64,000 nucleotides of DNA, from positions 1-64,000 of the forward strand of contig NZ_JAAGOA010000022.1 of NCBI RefSeq assembly GCF_010550675.1, given 5' to 3'. Source of the DNA: Phytoactinopolyspora halotolerans. GTDB lineage: Bacteria > Actinomycetota > Actinomycetes > Jiangellales > Jiangellaceae. Each line of letters starts with the position of its first letter. Within the stretch, counting starts at the first letter, position 1. The position numbers were made by a program, and so were the translations under genes. Positions 8,646 to 17,422 of this stretch are shown in pieces. The notes under the pieces are model-generated. The model saw only the letters and a program-made list of their open reading frames with translations. It made no database searches and was not told where the DNA came from.

Positions 8646-10952
8646 ATGGCGACATTGAGGCTGCCGGCGAGGCGACCCGGGCGAACTCCGACTCATCGGA
8701 GCGCCGCCGTGCTCGCTCTGGCCACGGTGCTGATGGTCTGCTTCACGCAACTCACCGCGGTCGTATCGTCCCCGACGGCGTCGGCGCAGACGACCTACTT
8801 CAACGACGACTTCGAGGCGGGTGATGCCACACGGTGGACTCCCCTGGACGGCTCGTGGTCGGTCGTCGACGATGGTGCCGGGGGCAAGGTCTACCAGCAG
8901 GGCGAGAGCCGGCCGGATCAGGCCTCGTATGCGGTCGCCGGTGACGGCGGCTGGGGCGACTACAACCTGGCCGCCGAGATCACACCGGGCGATCTCGGCG
9001 CCGGCGCGGCCGGCTTGATCGCCCGTTACCAGGACGGATCCAACTACTACGCCGCGAGGGTGAGCGATGACCAGCTCGAACTGACGAAGACCGTCGACGG
9101 GGTCCAGAGCACGCTGGAGAGCGCACCGATCGACCTCGTCGACGCGCCCGGCCTTCTCCTCGAGATCGAGGTCCGCTCCGACTACGTCAAGGTGTACGTC
9201 AACCACAACCTCGTCGTATCGAGTCAGGACTCCGCGCTGGACGCCGGCCGCGTCGGGCTCGGCACGTGGAACGCCGCAGCCGCTTTCGACGACGTCCGGG
9301 TCTCCAAGCCGATCGAGCTCGGCGTGATGCGCGCCAACCTGCAGTGGTACGAGCGGTACTTCGTGGACACCTTCCAGAACAACATGAACCGGTGGACGCG
9401 GATCGGTGACTGGGAGCTCGTCCCGCGGGAGATCGAGAACGGCCAAGACGACAACAACGTCGTCGAGGCGAGCGAGAACGAGGACGGCCGAGACCCGCTC
9501 GCTTGGTCCGCCTGGGACAGCTCGATACGGACGGACACCACAACGCGGGTGACGGTCATCCCGGTCGAGGAACTGGACGGCGACAAGCGCGCATCGGTGA
9601 TGTTCCGCCTGGTCAACAGATGGAACTACTACGCCGTGCACATCAACTCGACGACCGTCACGCTGGAGAGAAAGGTGAGCAACGCCTCTGAGGTCATCGC
9701 CGAGGCGCCCCTTCCCGAGGACGTCGAGATCGAGCCGGGGACTCCTCTGTACGTCGACATCGACGCCTACGGCCCGGACATCGACGTCTACCTGGACCAT
9801 ACTGCTGTCCTGTCGGCCAGTGACTCGACATTCACCGAAGGCCGGGTGGGTCTCGGCACCCGTGGAACGAACGTGCATTTCGACGACGTCGAGACGCACG
9901 ACAAGTTCGACCAGTTCGCGCTGCTCGACGAGATGAAAGACAACGGGATGAACCGCGCGCGACTGACCTACACGCGGTACAAGTACCTGCGGCTGGTCAG
10001 CGAGTGGGTCAAGCACGCGAACGAGATCGACCTGGACGTCTTGATGAGCTTCTCGTTCACCGGCGATCCGCAGTACTACCCCAAGGGAACGGAGAAGGTC
10101 TTCGGCTCGATCGCATGGGGCGCCTACCGCCTCTCCGACATCGACCCGCATCGCTTCGCCCGGGCATACCGCACGTTCCTGAAGCAGTTCCGCGACTCCG
10201 GGGCGCAGCTCACCGAAGTCGGCTTCGGCAACGAGATGAACTGGTTCGGCTTCAACGGCGACCTGCGGGAGGTCGACGGACCCAAGATCTTCGACCTGGA
10301 CACCGATATCTCGGATCCGGAGTTCGCCCAGGTCCGCGAAGGCATCGAGAAGTATGGTCAGCTGCTCGCGCAGGCGCGGCACGTGACCGACTCGGTCAAC
10401 CGGATCGGCGACGTGCAACTGGTCTCCGGCGGCGTCAACCATCCCGACACCGCCGGCATCATGGAGAACGGCCGGGTACACGTGCGGCCGGAACTCTTCC
10501 TGACGTTGCTGCAGGGCACCCACCGGGATCAGCCCGCGAACGCTCCGGACTACCTGTCGGCGATGGACCAGATCGGCGTCCACCTGTATCCGTTCCAGAA
10601 CGGTGGCCGGTCGTACGACACTAATCCGGACACCGCCTACGCGACCACCGTGGAATTCGTCACCGAGATCATGGATCCGATCATCGCCGCCATCGGGTCG
10701 GACTACACGTTCCTGATCGCCGAAGCCGGCGCCTACCGTCGAGACGCGATCACCCTGCAGGGCGAGCAGATCACCGAGGAGCAGCGGCTCGAGCTGTACC
10801 GGACCTTCGTCCGAGCTTTGCAGGATCCGGCGCTCTCGGACGTGAACTTCGGCACCATCATGATGTACTCCTTCGACGACGGCCCCTGGGCCGCCTACGA
10901 CGACGGCAAGCTGCTCCCCGTCGGCGAGGTCTTCGCCGAGTACCCGTACTGA
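8646..10952 (+). CDS. Secreted double-lectin putative glycosidase, unassigned family
   Basis: This is a 768-aa exported protein. A signal peptide ends near residue 48 (SPTASAQ). Two concanavalin-like beta-sandwich modules follow (about 50-220, from YFNDDFEAGD, and 235-415, from FVDTFQNNMNRW), each closing with GRVGLGT. Residues 420-768 look like a TIM-barrel glycosidase of clan GH-A. A GNE triplet (VGFGNEMNW, Glu530) sits where the acid/base would be, and Glu693 (LIAEAG) where the nucleophile would be. I cannot place it in a named GH family. ATG 8646 is preceded by GAAGGGA. It is paralogous to the next gene, with GFNGDL, LLQGTH and a GEVF-x-x-YPY end in common. The adjacent LacI operator implies induction by its glycan product. 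Confidence 0.75.
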   Translation: MATLRLPARRPGRTPTHRSAAVLALATVLMVCFTQLTAVVSSPTASAQTTYFNDDFEAGDATRWTPLDGSWSVVDDGAGGKVYQQGESRPDQASYAVAGDGGWGDYNLAAEITPGDLGAGAAGLIARYQDGSNYYAARVSDDQLELTKTVDGVQSTLESAPIDLVDAPGLLLEIEVRSDYVKVYVNHNLVVSSQDSALDAGRVGLGTWNAAAAFDDVRVSKPIELGVMRANLQWYERYFVDTFQNNMNRWTRIGDWELVPREIENGQDDNNVVEASENEDGRDPLAWSAWDSSIRTDTTTRVTVIPVEELDGDKRASVMFRLVNRWNYYAVHINSTTVTLERKVSNASEVIAEAPLPEDVEIEPGTPLYVDIDAYGPDIDVYLDHTAVLSASDSTFTEGRVGLGTRGTNVHFDDVETHDKFDQFALLDEMKDNGMNRARLTYTRYKYLRLVSEWVKHANEIDLDVLMSFSFTGDPQYYPKGTEKVFGSIAWGAYRLSDIDPHRFARAYRTFLKQFRDSGAQLTEVGFGNEMNWFGFNGDLREVDGPKIFDLDTDISDPEFAQVREGIEKYGQLLAQARHVTDSVNRIGDVQLVSGGVNHPDTAGIMENGRVHVRPELFLTLLQGTHRDQPANAPDYLSAMDQIGVHLYPFQNGGRSYDTNPDTAYATTVEFVTEIMDPIIAAIGSDYTFLIAEAGAYRRDAITLQGEQITEEQRLELYRTFVRALQDPALSDVNFGTIMMYSFDDGPWAAYDDGKLLPVGEVFAEYPY

Positions 10953-11076
10953 TCACGCGAGGCATCGTCCTCATCGCTTCACCTGCGGGCCGGGACGCCG
11001 GATCTGCCCCCTGGCTCCCGGCCCGCATGCATCACCGGATCCACCTACGACGACGTAGAGCGGAAGGCAGCAGCAC

Positions 11077-12903
11077 ATGCGCGACATCATCACTTCGAGG
11101 AGAACGTTTGTCCTGATCATCACGATGGCCGTCACCGTCATCGGTCTCTATCCCGTTCCCACCGAGACCGCGCACGCGCAGACGGCGATCTTCGCCGATG
11201 ATTTCGATGACGGCGACGACGGCTGGGCCCCGGTGGAAGGACACTGGCGGGTCGTCAGCGACGCATCTGGGAATCCGGTGTATGAGCAGGCGGCCACCGG
11301 CTCAGGCGTCCCCGGCGTCAGCTTGATCGACCTCCCGCCTTGGCAACCCTTTCATGTGAAGGTGCAGGTCACGCCGACCGACATTCAGCCCGGGGACGCG
11401 GTCCGGGTGTTCTTCCGGTACGAGGACCAGGACAACCATTACCTCGTCTTCCTCTCAGAGTCCTCGGTACAGCTGAGACGCCGGGTGAACGGGAGCCTGA
11501 CGACCATCCAGGAAGCGCCGGTCAATATCGAGAACGGGATCTCTTACCAGATCGACGTCGAAGGCAGAGGCAACCATTTCACCGTCCACGTCGACCATGC
11601 CCAGAAGCTGTCTGCCTACGACCCGTACGGCAGACCCGGCTCCGTGCTCGCGGAGGGCAAGATCGGGCTGGGGACCTGGCAGACCGGCGCGCAGTTCGAC
11701 AACGTCAGGGTCGCCAACGTCGTGCGCATGGGCGTCGCGCAGAGCCACCTGAGCCGGTGGGGCCAGCGGAGCGTCGAGTCGCAACAGCACGTCCTCGATG
11801 CCATGGACACCGCCGGGATCAACCGCGTCCGCCTCGCGCTCCCCCGTCCCGGCCGGCTCAGCGACGTCACGGAACAGGTGTGCCATGCGAAAGACAACGA
11901 CATGAAGGTCAGCCTCCTGCTCGGGCTGAGCACAAACGAGGACTACTACCCGGACGGCACAACCAAGGCCCAGCGGACGAACTTCGACCCTGTCTACCGG
12001 CTTTCCGATCTGGATCCGGCGAAGTTCGAGAAGGCGCTCTACACCACGGATACAGATAAGGCGGGCAACGAGATAGACGGCTATCTGGAAGTGCTCGACA
12101 ATGCCGGTTGCGTGCCGGACGCGCTCGTCATCGGAAACGAGCTCAACTGGATCGGCTTCAATGGGGATCTTCCAGAGGTGACGAGCGATCAACCAGGCGT
12201 TCCAGACGGCAAGATCTTCGACCACGACACCCCATGGGGCGACGCCGGCTATGAACAGATCCGCACCGGCATCGACAAGTGGGGGCAGGCGATCTCTCGC
12301 GCCAGGGAGGCGGCCGACGCCGCCTTCGGGCAGGACAAAGTCAAGATCGTCACCGGCGGCTTCGCCGACATTCCGCACGGCCACGTTCGGGACAGGGCCG
12401 GAAGCTACATGGCGCCGCAACTGTTCGTGCAGCTTCTTCAGGGCACCCACCCGAACCAGTCGGGCAGGCCCGACCACATCTCCGACGCCGACTTCATCGG
12501 CACGCACATCTATCCGTACCGGCCCTATGACCTCGACCCGGAAAGAGGGTATGACACGATCCGGGATCACATCGCCGACGTGATGGACCCCGTCGTCGAC
12601 AAGATCGGCGCACCGAAGCCCTTCTGGATCGGCGAGTTCGGGTTCCGCAACAGGCACAGGATCGACGGGGTCTTCGAGACAGTCACCGAGCCGGAGCGCC
12701 TGCAGCTGTTCCGCTGGTTCATGCTGGCGCTGTACGACGAGAAGCTCGCCGACATCGACTGGCGCGAGGTATACGTATACAACTTCACCGACAACGACCT
12801 CCTCAGCATCTATGAGTGCGAGACGACGCCCGAGGACGAGTACGTCTGCGAGACGGGCACTCTGCTGGACCCCGGTGAGGTATTCCGGGATTACCCCTAC
12901 TGA
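11077..12903 (+). CDS. Secreted lectin-domain putative glycosidase, paralogue
   Basis: This 608-aa exported protein is related to the preceding one but has a single lectin module. A signal peptide (TMAVTVIGLYP, cleavage near TAHAQ) leads into a concanavalin-like domain (35-205, DDFDDGDDGW to GKIGLGTW). The barrel then carries VIGNELNWIGFNGDL (Glu355, predicted acid/base) and FWIGEFGFR (Glu520, predicted nucleophile). GAAGG precedes the ATG. The 124-bp gap from the first gene has no clear promoter, so an operon is likely. Catalysis is inferred from the two conserved glutamates and the barrel pattern. A polysaccharide lyase-like or purely binding role cannot be excluded. Confidence 0.75.
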   Translation: MRDIITSRRTFVLIITMAVTVIGLYPVPTETAHAQTAIFADDFDDGDDGWAPVEGHWRVVSDASGNPVYEQAATGSGVPGVSLIDLPPWQPFHVKVQVTPTDIQPGDAVRVFFRYEDQDNHYLVFLSESSVQLRRRVNGSLTTIQEAPVNIENGISYQIDVEGRGNHFTVHVDHAQKLSAYDPYGRPGSVLAEGKIGLGTWQTGAQFDNVRVANVVRMGVAQSHLSRWGQRSVESQQHVLDAMDTAGINRVRLALPRPGRLSDVTEQVCHAKDNDMKVSLLLGLSTNEDYYPDGTTKAQRTNFDPVYRLSDLDPAKFEKALYTTDTDKAGNEIDGYLEVLDNAGCVPDALVIGNELNWIGFNGDLPEVTSDQPGVPDGKIFDHDTPWGDAGYEQIRTGIDKWGQAISRAREAADAAFGQDKVKIVTGGFADIPHGHVRDRAGSYMAPQLFVQLLQGTHPNQSGRPDHISDADFIGTHIYPYRPYDLDPERGYDTIRDHIADVMDPVVDKIGAPKPFWIGEFGFRNRHRIDGVFETVTEPERLQLFRWFMLALYDEKLADIDWREVYVYNFTDNDLLSIYECETTPEDEYVCETGTLLDPGEVFRDYPY

Positions 12904-12924
12904 CCGACTACTCCCACCACGTCG

Positions 12925-12998
12925 GCGACCTCGATACCGCGAGACTCAATCCGAAACCTGTTCCGGCTCCACGGTGCGTCTCGCGGTATCGAGGTCGC
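12925..12998. repeat. Perfect 21-bp inverted repeat overlapping the LacI-2 stop
   Basis: The arms 12925-12945 and 12978-12998 are perfectly complementary over 21 bp and separated by 32 nt. The right arm encodes the residues DLDTARR near the LacI-2 C terminus. The LacI-2 stop (12946-12948) is at the foot of the left arm, and the plus-strand glycosidase gene ends 21 bp before the left arm. The element can act as a two-way terminator for the convergent genes. There is no U tract. Confidence 0.7.
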
Positions 12999-14049
12999 GT
13001 CTATGTTCGGCATATCCAGTCGAACCACGGACCACCAGTTCGGTCGGCAGGACCACAGCACCGAGACCGGCGGGTTCGTCCTCGAGCTGTGCCAGCAACA
13101 TCTCCACGGCTTTGACGCCCAGATCGCGGAGCGGCCACGTCACCGTGGTCAACGGCGGGTTCAGAAAGGCGCTCACCGGGAAATCGCCGAATCCCACGAC
13201 CGCGACATCGTCGGGGATCCGGCGACCGGTCTCCACCAGCGCACGCATGGCACCGATCGCCATCCAGTCGGTGCCGGCCTGCATCGCCGTGATGTCCGGG
13301 TGAGCGTCGATCAGTTCCCTGGTCGCGCGGTAACCGTCCTCTGGAGACCACGTCCAGAATCCGGGGTCGATGTAGTGCGAGACGCCCGCGTTGCACTGCG
13401 CGAACTCGTCGATGAACGCCTGCAGACGGCCGACCGGAGGCCCCTGCGGGCGGACGGCACCGCCCACCACACCCACAGCCCGGTGCCCGTCATCCGCGAG
13501 ATATCGCGCGGCGGAGCGCATCCCGCCCTGCTCGTCGGTCGTCACCACTCCGATCCGGTCTACCGGGAGTTCGTCGTGTTCCTCCCCCGGCCCCGCGTAG
13601 ACGACCGGCATGCGCCAGTCGGCGACGGCCTGCGCCAGCCACCCCAGGTTGTGCACCACGATGCCGTCCACGTGTGCATCGCGGAGCACGCCGTAGACGT
13701 CGTAGGAGTCCGGATCGGTCACCGGCGGCAGTATCTTCACCGTGTGTTGGCGACGCGCCGCCTCCTCGACGGCGCCGACCGCGAAGTACTCGAAGATCGG
13801 CAGATGCAGGGTGTTCGGCGGCTGCCGGGTCACCACGCCGACCGTGAGATGCCGTTTGCCGACCATCGCGCGGGCCGCGGAGTTCGGCACGTATCGCAAC
13901 CGCATCGCCGCGTCGCGGACCCGCTCCTGTGTCTCCTTCGAGACTCGCTTCTCGTCCGCACGGCCGTTGAGCACGAGCGAGACCGTGGTGGGCGAGACAC
14001 CAGCCGCGCTGGCGACATCTGCCCGCGAAACGCCTTGACCTCGTGCCAC
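12946..14049 (-). CDS. LacI family repressor, copy 2
   Basis: This 367-aa LacI/GalR regulator has helix-turn-helix DVASAAGVSPTTVSLVLNG (residues 11-29), hinge YVPNSAARAMVG, then a sugar-sensor domain very similar to copy 1 (TDWMAIGAMRALVETGRRIP; WPLRDLGVKAVEML). The C terminus extends about 18 residues beyond copy 1 and is encoded partly by the inverted repeat. GTG 14049 follows GAGGAGTGG. It is divergent from the importer-sulfatase operon, whose promoter carries TGCTAACA and TGTTAGCA words. Because both repressors face similar operators, they may cross-regulate or answer to different inducers. Confidence 0.93.
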   Translation of the reverse strand: MARGQGVSRADVASAAGVSPTTVSLVLNGRADEKRVSKETQERVRDAAMRLRYVPNSAARAMVGKRHLTVGVVTRQPPNTLHLPIFEYFAVGAVEEAARRQHTVKILPPVTDPDSYDVYGVLRDAHVDGIVVHNLGWLAQAVADWRMPVVYAGPGEEHDELPVDRIGVVTTDEQGGMRSAARYLADDGHRAVGVVGGAVRPQGPPVGRLQAFIDEFAQCNAGVSHYIDPGFWTWSPEDGYRATRELIDAHPDITAMQAGTDWMAIGAMRALVETGRRIPDDVAVVGFGDFPVSAFLNPPLTTVTWPLRDLGVKAVEMLLAQLEDEPAGLGAVVLPTELVVRGSTGYAEHRRDLDTARRTVEPEQVSD

Positions 14050-14140
14050 GACCTACCACTCCTCGCAACTCACCTTACGTGCGGCCGCCCGCGTGGAACG
14101 CGGCGGACCACCGCCGACCGTCCTTTGCCTGTCATGAACC

Positions 14141-14190
14141 TTGACACATGCTAACAGGAGTTGGCACACTCGTGCTCACTGCTGTTAGCA
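14141..14190 (+). promoter_or_regulatory. LacI-controlled promoter of the importer-sulfatase operon
   Basis: TTGACA (14141-14146), an 18-bp spacer and CACACT (14165-14170) form the promoter. An imperfect palindrome starting TGCTAACA (14149-14166) fills the spacer, and a second half-site TGTTAGCA lies at 14183-14190. The element spacing is identical to the promoter at 8515. A roughly 75-base leader precedes the ATG at 14252. Confidence 0.72.
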
Positions 14191-14251
14191 AGGATCGACG
14201 CGCTCCACCACAGACACCGAAGTCAAGCCCCAACGCATCCGTGGAGACACC

Positions 14252-15592
14252 ATGACCACAACCCATCGTTCGTCCCGAGCAGAATTCGCGGCCGACACGA
14301 CGCTGAGCCGGCGCCGCTTTCTGCGCGCCAGCGCTGCCGCCGGTCTCTCCGTCCCAGCCATGGGCATGCTCAGCGCCTGCGGGGAGGACAGCGACGACGG
14401 CCCCAGCGCGGGCGGGTCAGGTGGCTCGTCGTCGACGCTGCGCGTCATCCACCTACCGTGGATGGAGAACGTCGCGCCGTGGCTTCCGGACCTGGGCACG
14501 CAGTTCGAGGAGAACAACACCGGCGTGAGCGTCGACGTCTCCCCGCTGGCCTCCGCCGAAGGCAACCCGCAGGCGCTGATCCAGAAGTTCACCCTGGAGT
14601 CCCGCAAGGACGAACCGTCGTTCGACGTACTCCTCGGTCCGACGCCGTTCAGCCTCGCGGCACCGCTCGCCAAGGCGGAAGTGATCGCACCGATCGGAGA
14701 TCTGATCCCCGACGACATCTTGTCCCGGATGCCTGACTCCATTCTCAGCGAGGTGACGGGACCGGACGGCAACATCTGGTGCTTCCCGTTCTGGCAGGAC
14801 GTCATGGGCTTCCTCTACAACAAGACGTTGATGAGCGAGGTCGGCCTGGACCAGCCGCCGGCGACGTGGGAGGAGTTGCACGCCCAGGCCCAGTCGATCG
14901 CACCGGAGCTTCCCAAGGACACGTACGCCTACGGTGCGGACTGGAACTGGGTGACCCGGATGTTCCTGCCGATGCTGGTCACCATGACCGACACGCCGTA
15001 CGCGGAGAACGGCACCCCGAACGTCGCCGACCCAGCCGCGCTCGAGGCTCTGCGGATGCTCAAGGACCTGGGACAGGCCAGCCCGCCCAACTCCACCACG
15101 GAGCTCGCCTCGGCCGAGGTGTTCCAGGCCGGCAAGGTCGTGATGGAGACCTACTGGCAGCCCCAGTACCTCCGCGCCCAGGAGGCAGGCCTCGGCGAAG
15201 ACGAACTCGGTTTCAGCGGCAACCTCGGTGGTCAGCGCAACAGCACCGTGTTCTGGTCCACCGTCGCGCTGATCCCGGCCAACAGCAAGAACGCCGAGCT
15301 CGCGGTCAAGTTCGTCACCGACGGCTTCCTGAGCGACGACGGTATCCAGCAATCGATCGAGGACGCCGGCCGCTTCTTGCCGCTGAACGACATCGAAGAC
15401 AGGTTCCCCGACTGGATGAAGCCGTTGTACCAGCAGATGCTCGAAGGTTCCCCGCTCCCCCTGAACGACTCGTTCGTGACCGTGGTCAAGGACACGTTCC
15501 AGACCGAGGCGGAGCGGATGGTCATCGAGGACCAGTCGCCCGAGGACACCCAGCAGAAGCTGATCGACGCGTTCTCGGCATACGCATGGTGA
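14252..15592 (+). CDS. Tat-exported lipoprotein sugar-binding protein
   Basis: This 446-aa ABC importer binding protein is of the carbohydrate family 1 type. The N terminus combines a twin-arginine motif (SRRRFLR, residues 19-25) with a lipobox LSAC (Cys43), so it is folded before export and then anchored to the outer membrane face. The mature part shows the usual family pattern of a domain-closing YNKTLMSEVGL segment and PPATWEE. It captures an oligosaccharide for the two permeases that follow, and its stop overlaps the next start. The adjacent glycosidases and sulfatase suggest a decorated oligosaccharide as ligand. Confidence 0.92.
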   Translation: MTTTHRSSRAEFAADTTLSRRRFLRASAAAGLSVPAMGMLSACGEDSDDGPSAGGSGGSSSTLRVIHLPWMENVAPWLPDLGTQFEENNTGVSVDVSPLASAEGNPQALIQKFTLESRKDEPSFDVLLGPTPFSLAAPLAKAEVIAPIGDLIPDDILSRMPDSILSEVTGPDGNIWCFPFWQDVMGFLYNKTLMSEVGLDQPPATWEELHAQAQSIAPELPKDTYAYGADWNWVTRMFLPMLVTMTDTPYAENGTPNVADPAALEALRMLKDLGQASPPNSTTELASAEVFQAGKVVMETYWQPQYLRAQEAGLGEDELGFSGNLGGQRNSTVFWSTVALIPANSKNAELAVKFVTDGFLSDDGIQQSIEDAGRFLPLNDIEDRFPDWMKPLYQQMLEGSPLPLNDSFVTVVKDTFQTEAERMVIEDQSPEDTQQKLIDAFSAYAW

Positions 15593-16545
15593 TGGACACG
15601 GCAACGACGACGCCCGGCGGCGCGATGAAACCCGTGACGACGACGTCCGGCGCGAGAAAACCCGACGCCGGGAGGAGGTTCAAGCGGGCTCTCACCGGCT
15701 ACCTCTTCGTGGCGCCGGTGGTGGTCCTCATGGGCGTCTTCGTCTTCTACCCGCTGGCACAGACGGTCTACCTGACGTTCTTCGACTATTCCTTCCTGGC
15801 CGACACCCAGGAGTTCGTCGGCGTCGACAACTACGTCGAGTGGGCCCAGGATCCGATGACCTGGCAGACCCTCTGGGTGTCGGTGAAGTTCTTCCTCTAC
15901 TACGTTCTGGGCTCGATGGTGCCTGGGCTGGTGATCGCCATCATGATCGACCGGCTGGCCACCACATACGCGCCGTCGGTGTACCGGACGATCTTCTACT
16001 TCCCCGTCGTGTTGCCGGCAGCGATCGTGTTCTCGATGTGGCTGTGGATCTACGATCCGACGCTCGGGATGTTCGCCCACTTGAGCGATACCGTGGGCGC
16101 GGACAGCTCGCCGAACTGGCTGGGCGATCCGGACCTGGCGCTACCGTCGCTCGCGATCATGAACAGCTGGCGGTTCCTCGGCGAGACCGTGATCTTCTTC
16201 CTGATCGGTCTGGCGGCGATCCCGCGCGACTATGTCGAGGCCGCGCGGACGGACGGGGCCGGCGAGGTGAAGATCGTCGTCCGGATCATCATTCCGCTGC
16301 TCATGCCGTTCATCTTCCTCGTCTTCGTGCTCCGGCTGCGTGCCCTGGAGTTGGTCACCGAGCCGCTGTTCATGACCCAGGGCGGGCCGGTGGATGCCAC
16401 CCGAACCTACGGCCTTGAAGCCTACGAGCTGTTCCACAACCAGGACCGGATCGGGTACGCCGACACGTGGTTCGTCCTGCTGGCAGTGATCTCTTTGGTG
16501 ACCGCCGGGTTCGCAAGCCGACGTCTACGGAGTTACCAGACATGA
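15592..16545 (+). CDS. Carbohydrate ABC importer permease (MalF type)
   Basis: This 317-aa inner-membrane permease has six predicted helices beginning GYLFVAPVVVLMGVFVFYP. The EAA loop is EAARTDGAGEVKIVVRIIIP (about residues 220-240), the docking site for the transport ATPase. ATG 15592 overlaps the binding-protein stop (TGATG), a sign of translational coupling. ATG 15586 and ATG 15626 are alternative starts; the frame is open far upstream but only as an out-of-frame shadow of the binding-protein gene. It pairs with the next permease. No ATPase gene follows in this operon. Confidence 0.9.
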   Translation: MDTATTTPGGAMKPVTTTSGARKPDAGRRFKRALTGYLFVAPVVVLMGVFVFYPLAQTVYLTFFDYSFLADTQEFVGVDNYVEWAQDPMTWQTLWVSVKFFLYYVLGSMVPGLVIAIMIDRLATTYAPSVYRTIFYFPVVLPAAIVFSMWLWIYDPTLGMFAHLSDTVGADSSPNWLGDPDLALPSLAIMNSWRFLGETVIFFLIGLAAIPRDYVEAARTDGAGEVKIVVRIIIPLLMPFIFLVFVLRLRALELVTEPLFMTQGGPVDATRTYGLEAYELFHNQDRIGYADTWFVLLAVISLVTAGFASRRLRSYQT

Positions 16546-17420
16546 CCGCCACGCCCACCATGACCAGACCGGGGCCGAACGTGGCGCGCGCGCAGTCGCG
16601 ACGCCGCAACCGGCAGCCCGTCGAACACACCACGCTCATCGTCCTGACCGCGTTCCTGCTCGCCCCGTTCGCCTGGTTCGTCTCGGTCGCGTTCCGGCCG
16701 AAGGACCAGCTGTACCAGTTGCTGCCCAGTTCCCTGACGCTAAGCAACTTCACCGAGATGGTCGACCGGGTGCCGGACATGGTCGCCTACTACACGGATA
16801 GCATCATCATCACGTTCAGCGCCGTCGTCATCATCGCCGTCGGATCCGCGCTCGCCGGGTTCGCGTTCGCCCGGCTGAGCTTTCCCGGTCGCGACGTTCT
16901 GCTCTGGATGATCGTGGCCACGATCTTCATCCCGCATCCCACCGTGGTGGCCTCGCTGTGGGTGCAGCTGTTCGAGATGGAACTGCTCGACACCCGGCTG
17001 GGGTTGACCCTGGTGTACGCCGCCTGGGGCTTCGCGATCGGCACGTTCATCATGCGCAACGTGTTCAAGCAGATCCCGATCGAACTGGAGCAGTCCGCCC
17101 GGGTCGACGGCGCGTCCAGCTGGCAGATCCTCTGGCGGATCTACATCCCGCTGGCGATGGGCGGCATGGTGGTCGTTTCGATGTTGTCGTTCGTGCACAT
17201 CTGGGGTGAGTATCTGTTCGCCTTCACCTTCGCCGGCGAGAACGTGATCCCGATGTCCCTCGGCATCCAGTTCTTCCAGCCCAGCGGCTCGGACCCGACG
17301 TACACGTTCAACGTCGCCGCGGCCGCGGGTCTGGTGATGTTCGTCCCGTCGCTCGTCATCTACATCGGCTTCCAGCGCTGGTTCAGCCGCGGAACGATGG
17401 AAGGAGCGCTCAAAGGGTGA
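16542..17420 (+). CDS. Carbohydrate ABC importer permease (MalG type)
   Basis: This 292-aa permease partners the preceding one. Helices start at TTLIVLTAFLLAPFAWFVSV, and the EAA loop reads EQSARVDGASSWQILWRIYIP. ATG 16542 overlaps the upstream TGA as ATGA, with GGAG 10 bases before. An ATG 75 bp earlier is in frame but lies inside the previous gene. The sulfatase start is only a few bases beyond its stop, so all four genes belong to one message. The transport ATPase must come from elsewhere, perhaps a shared MsiK-like subunit such as the one at 42,063. Confidence 0.9.
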   Translation: MTATPTMTRPGPNVARAQSRRRNRQPVEHTTLIVLTAFLLAPFAWFVSVAFRPKDQLYQLLPSSLTLSNFTEMVDRVPDMVAYYTDSIIITFSAVVIIAVGSALAGFAFARLSFPGRDVLLWMIVATIFIPHPTVVASLWVQLFEMELLDTRLGLTLVYAAWGFAIGTFIMRNVFKQIPIELEQSARVDGASSWQILWRIYIPLAMGGMVVVSMLSFVHIWGEYLFAFTFAGENVIPMSLGIQFFQPSGSDPTYTFNVAAAAGLVMFVPSLVIYIGFQRWFSRGTMEGALKG

Positions 17421-17422
17421 GC

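Noticed and set aside
8502-10583. Minus-strand frame of 693 codons opposite the lectin-glycosidase
   Set aside because: Mirror of the real gene with biased composition and no motif.
14779-15591. Upstream extension of the MalF-type permease
   Set aside because: Out-of-frame reading of the binding-protein gene; the start is set at 15592 by stop-start overlap.
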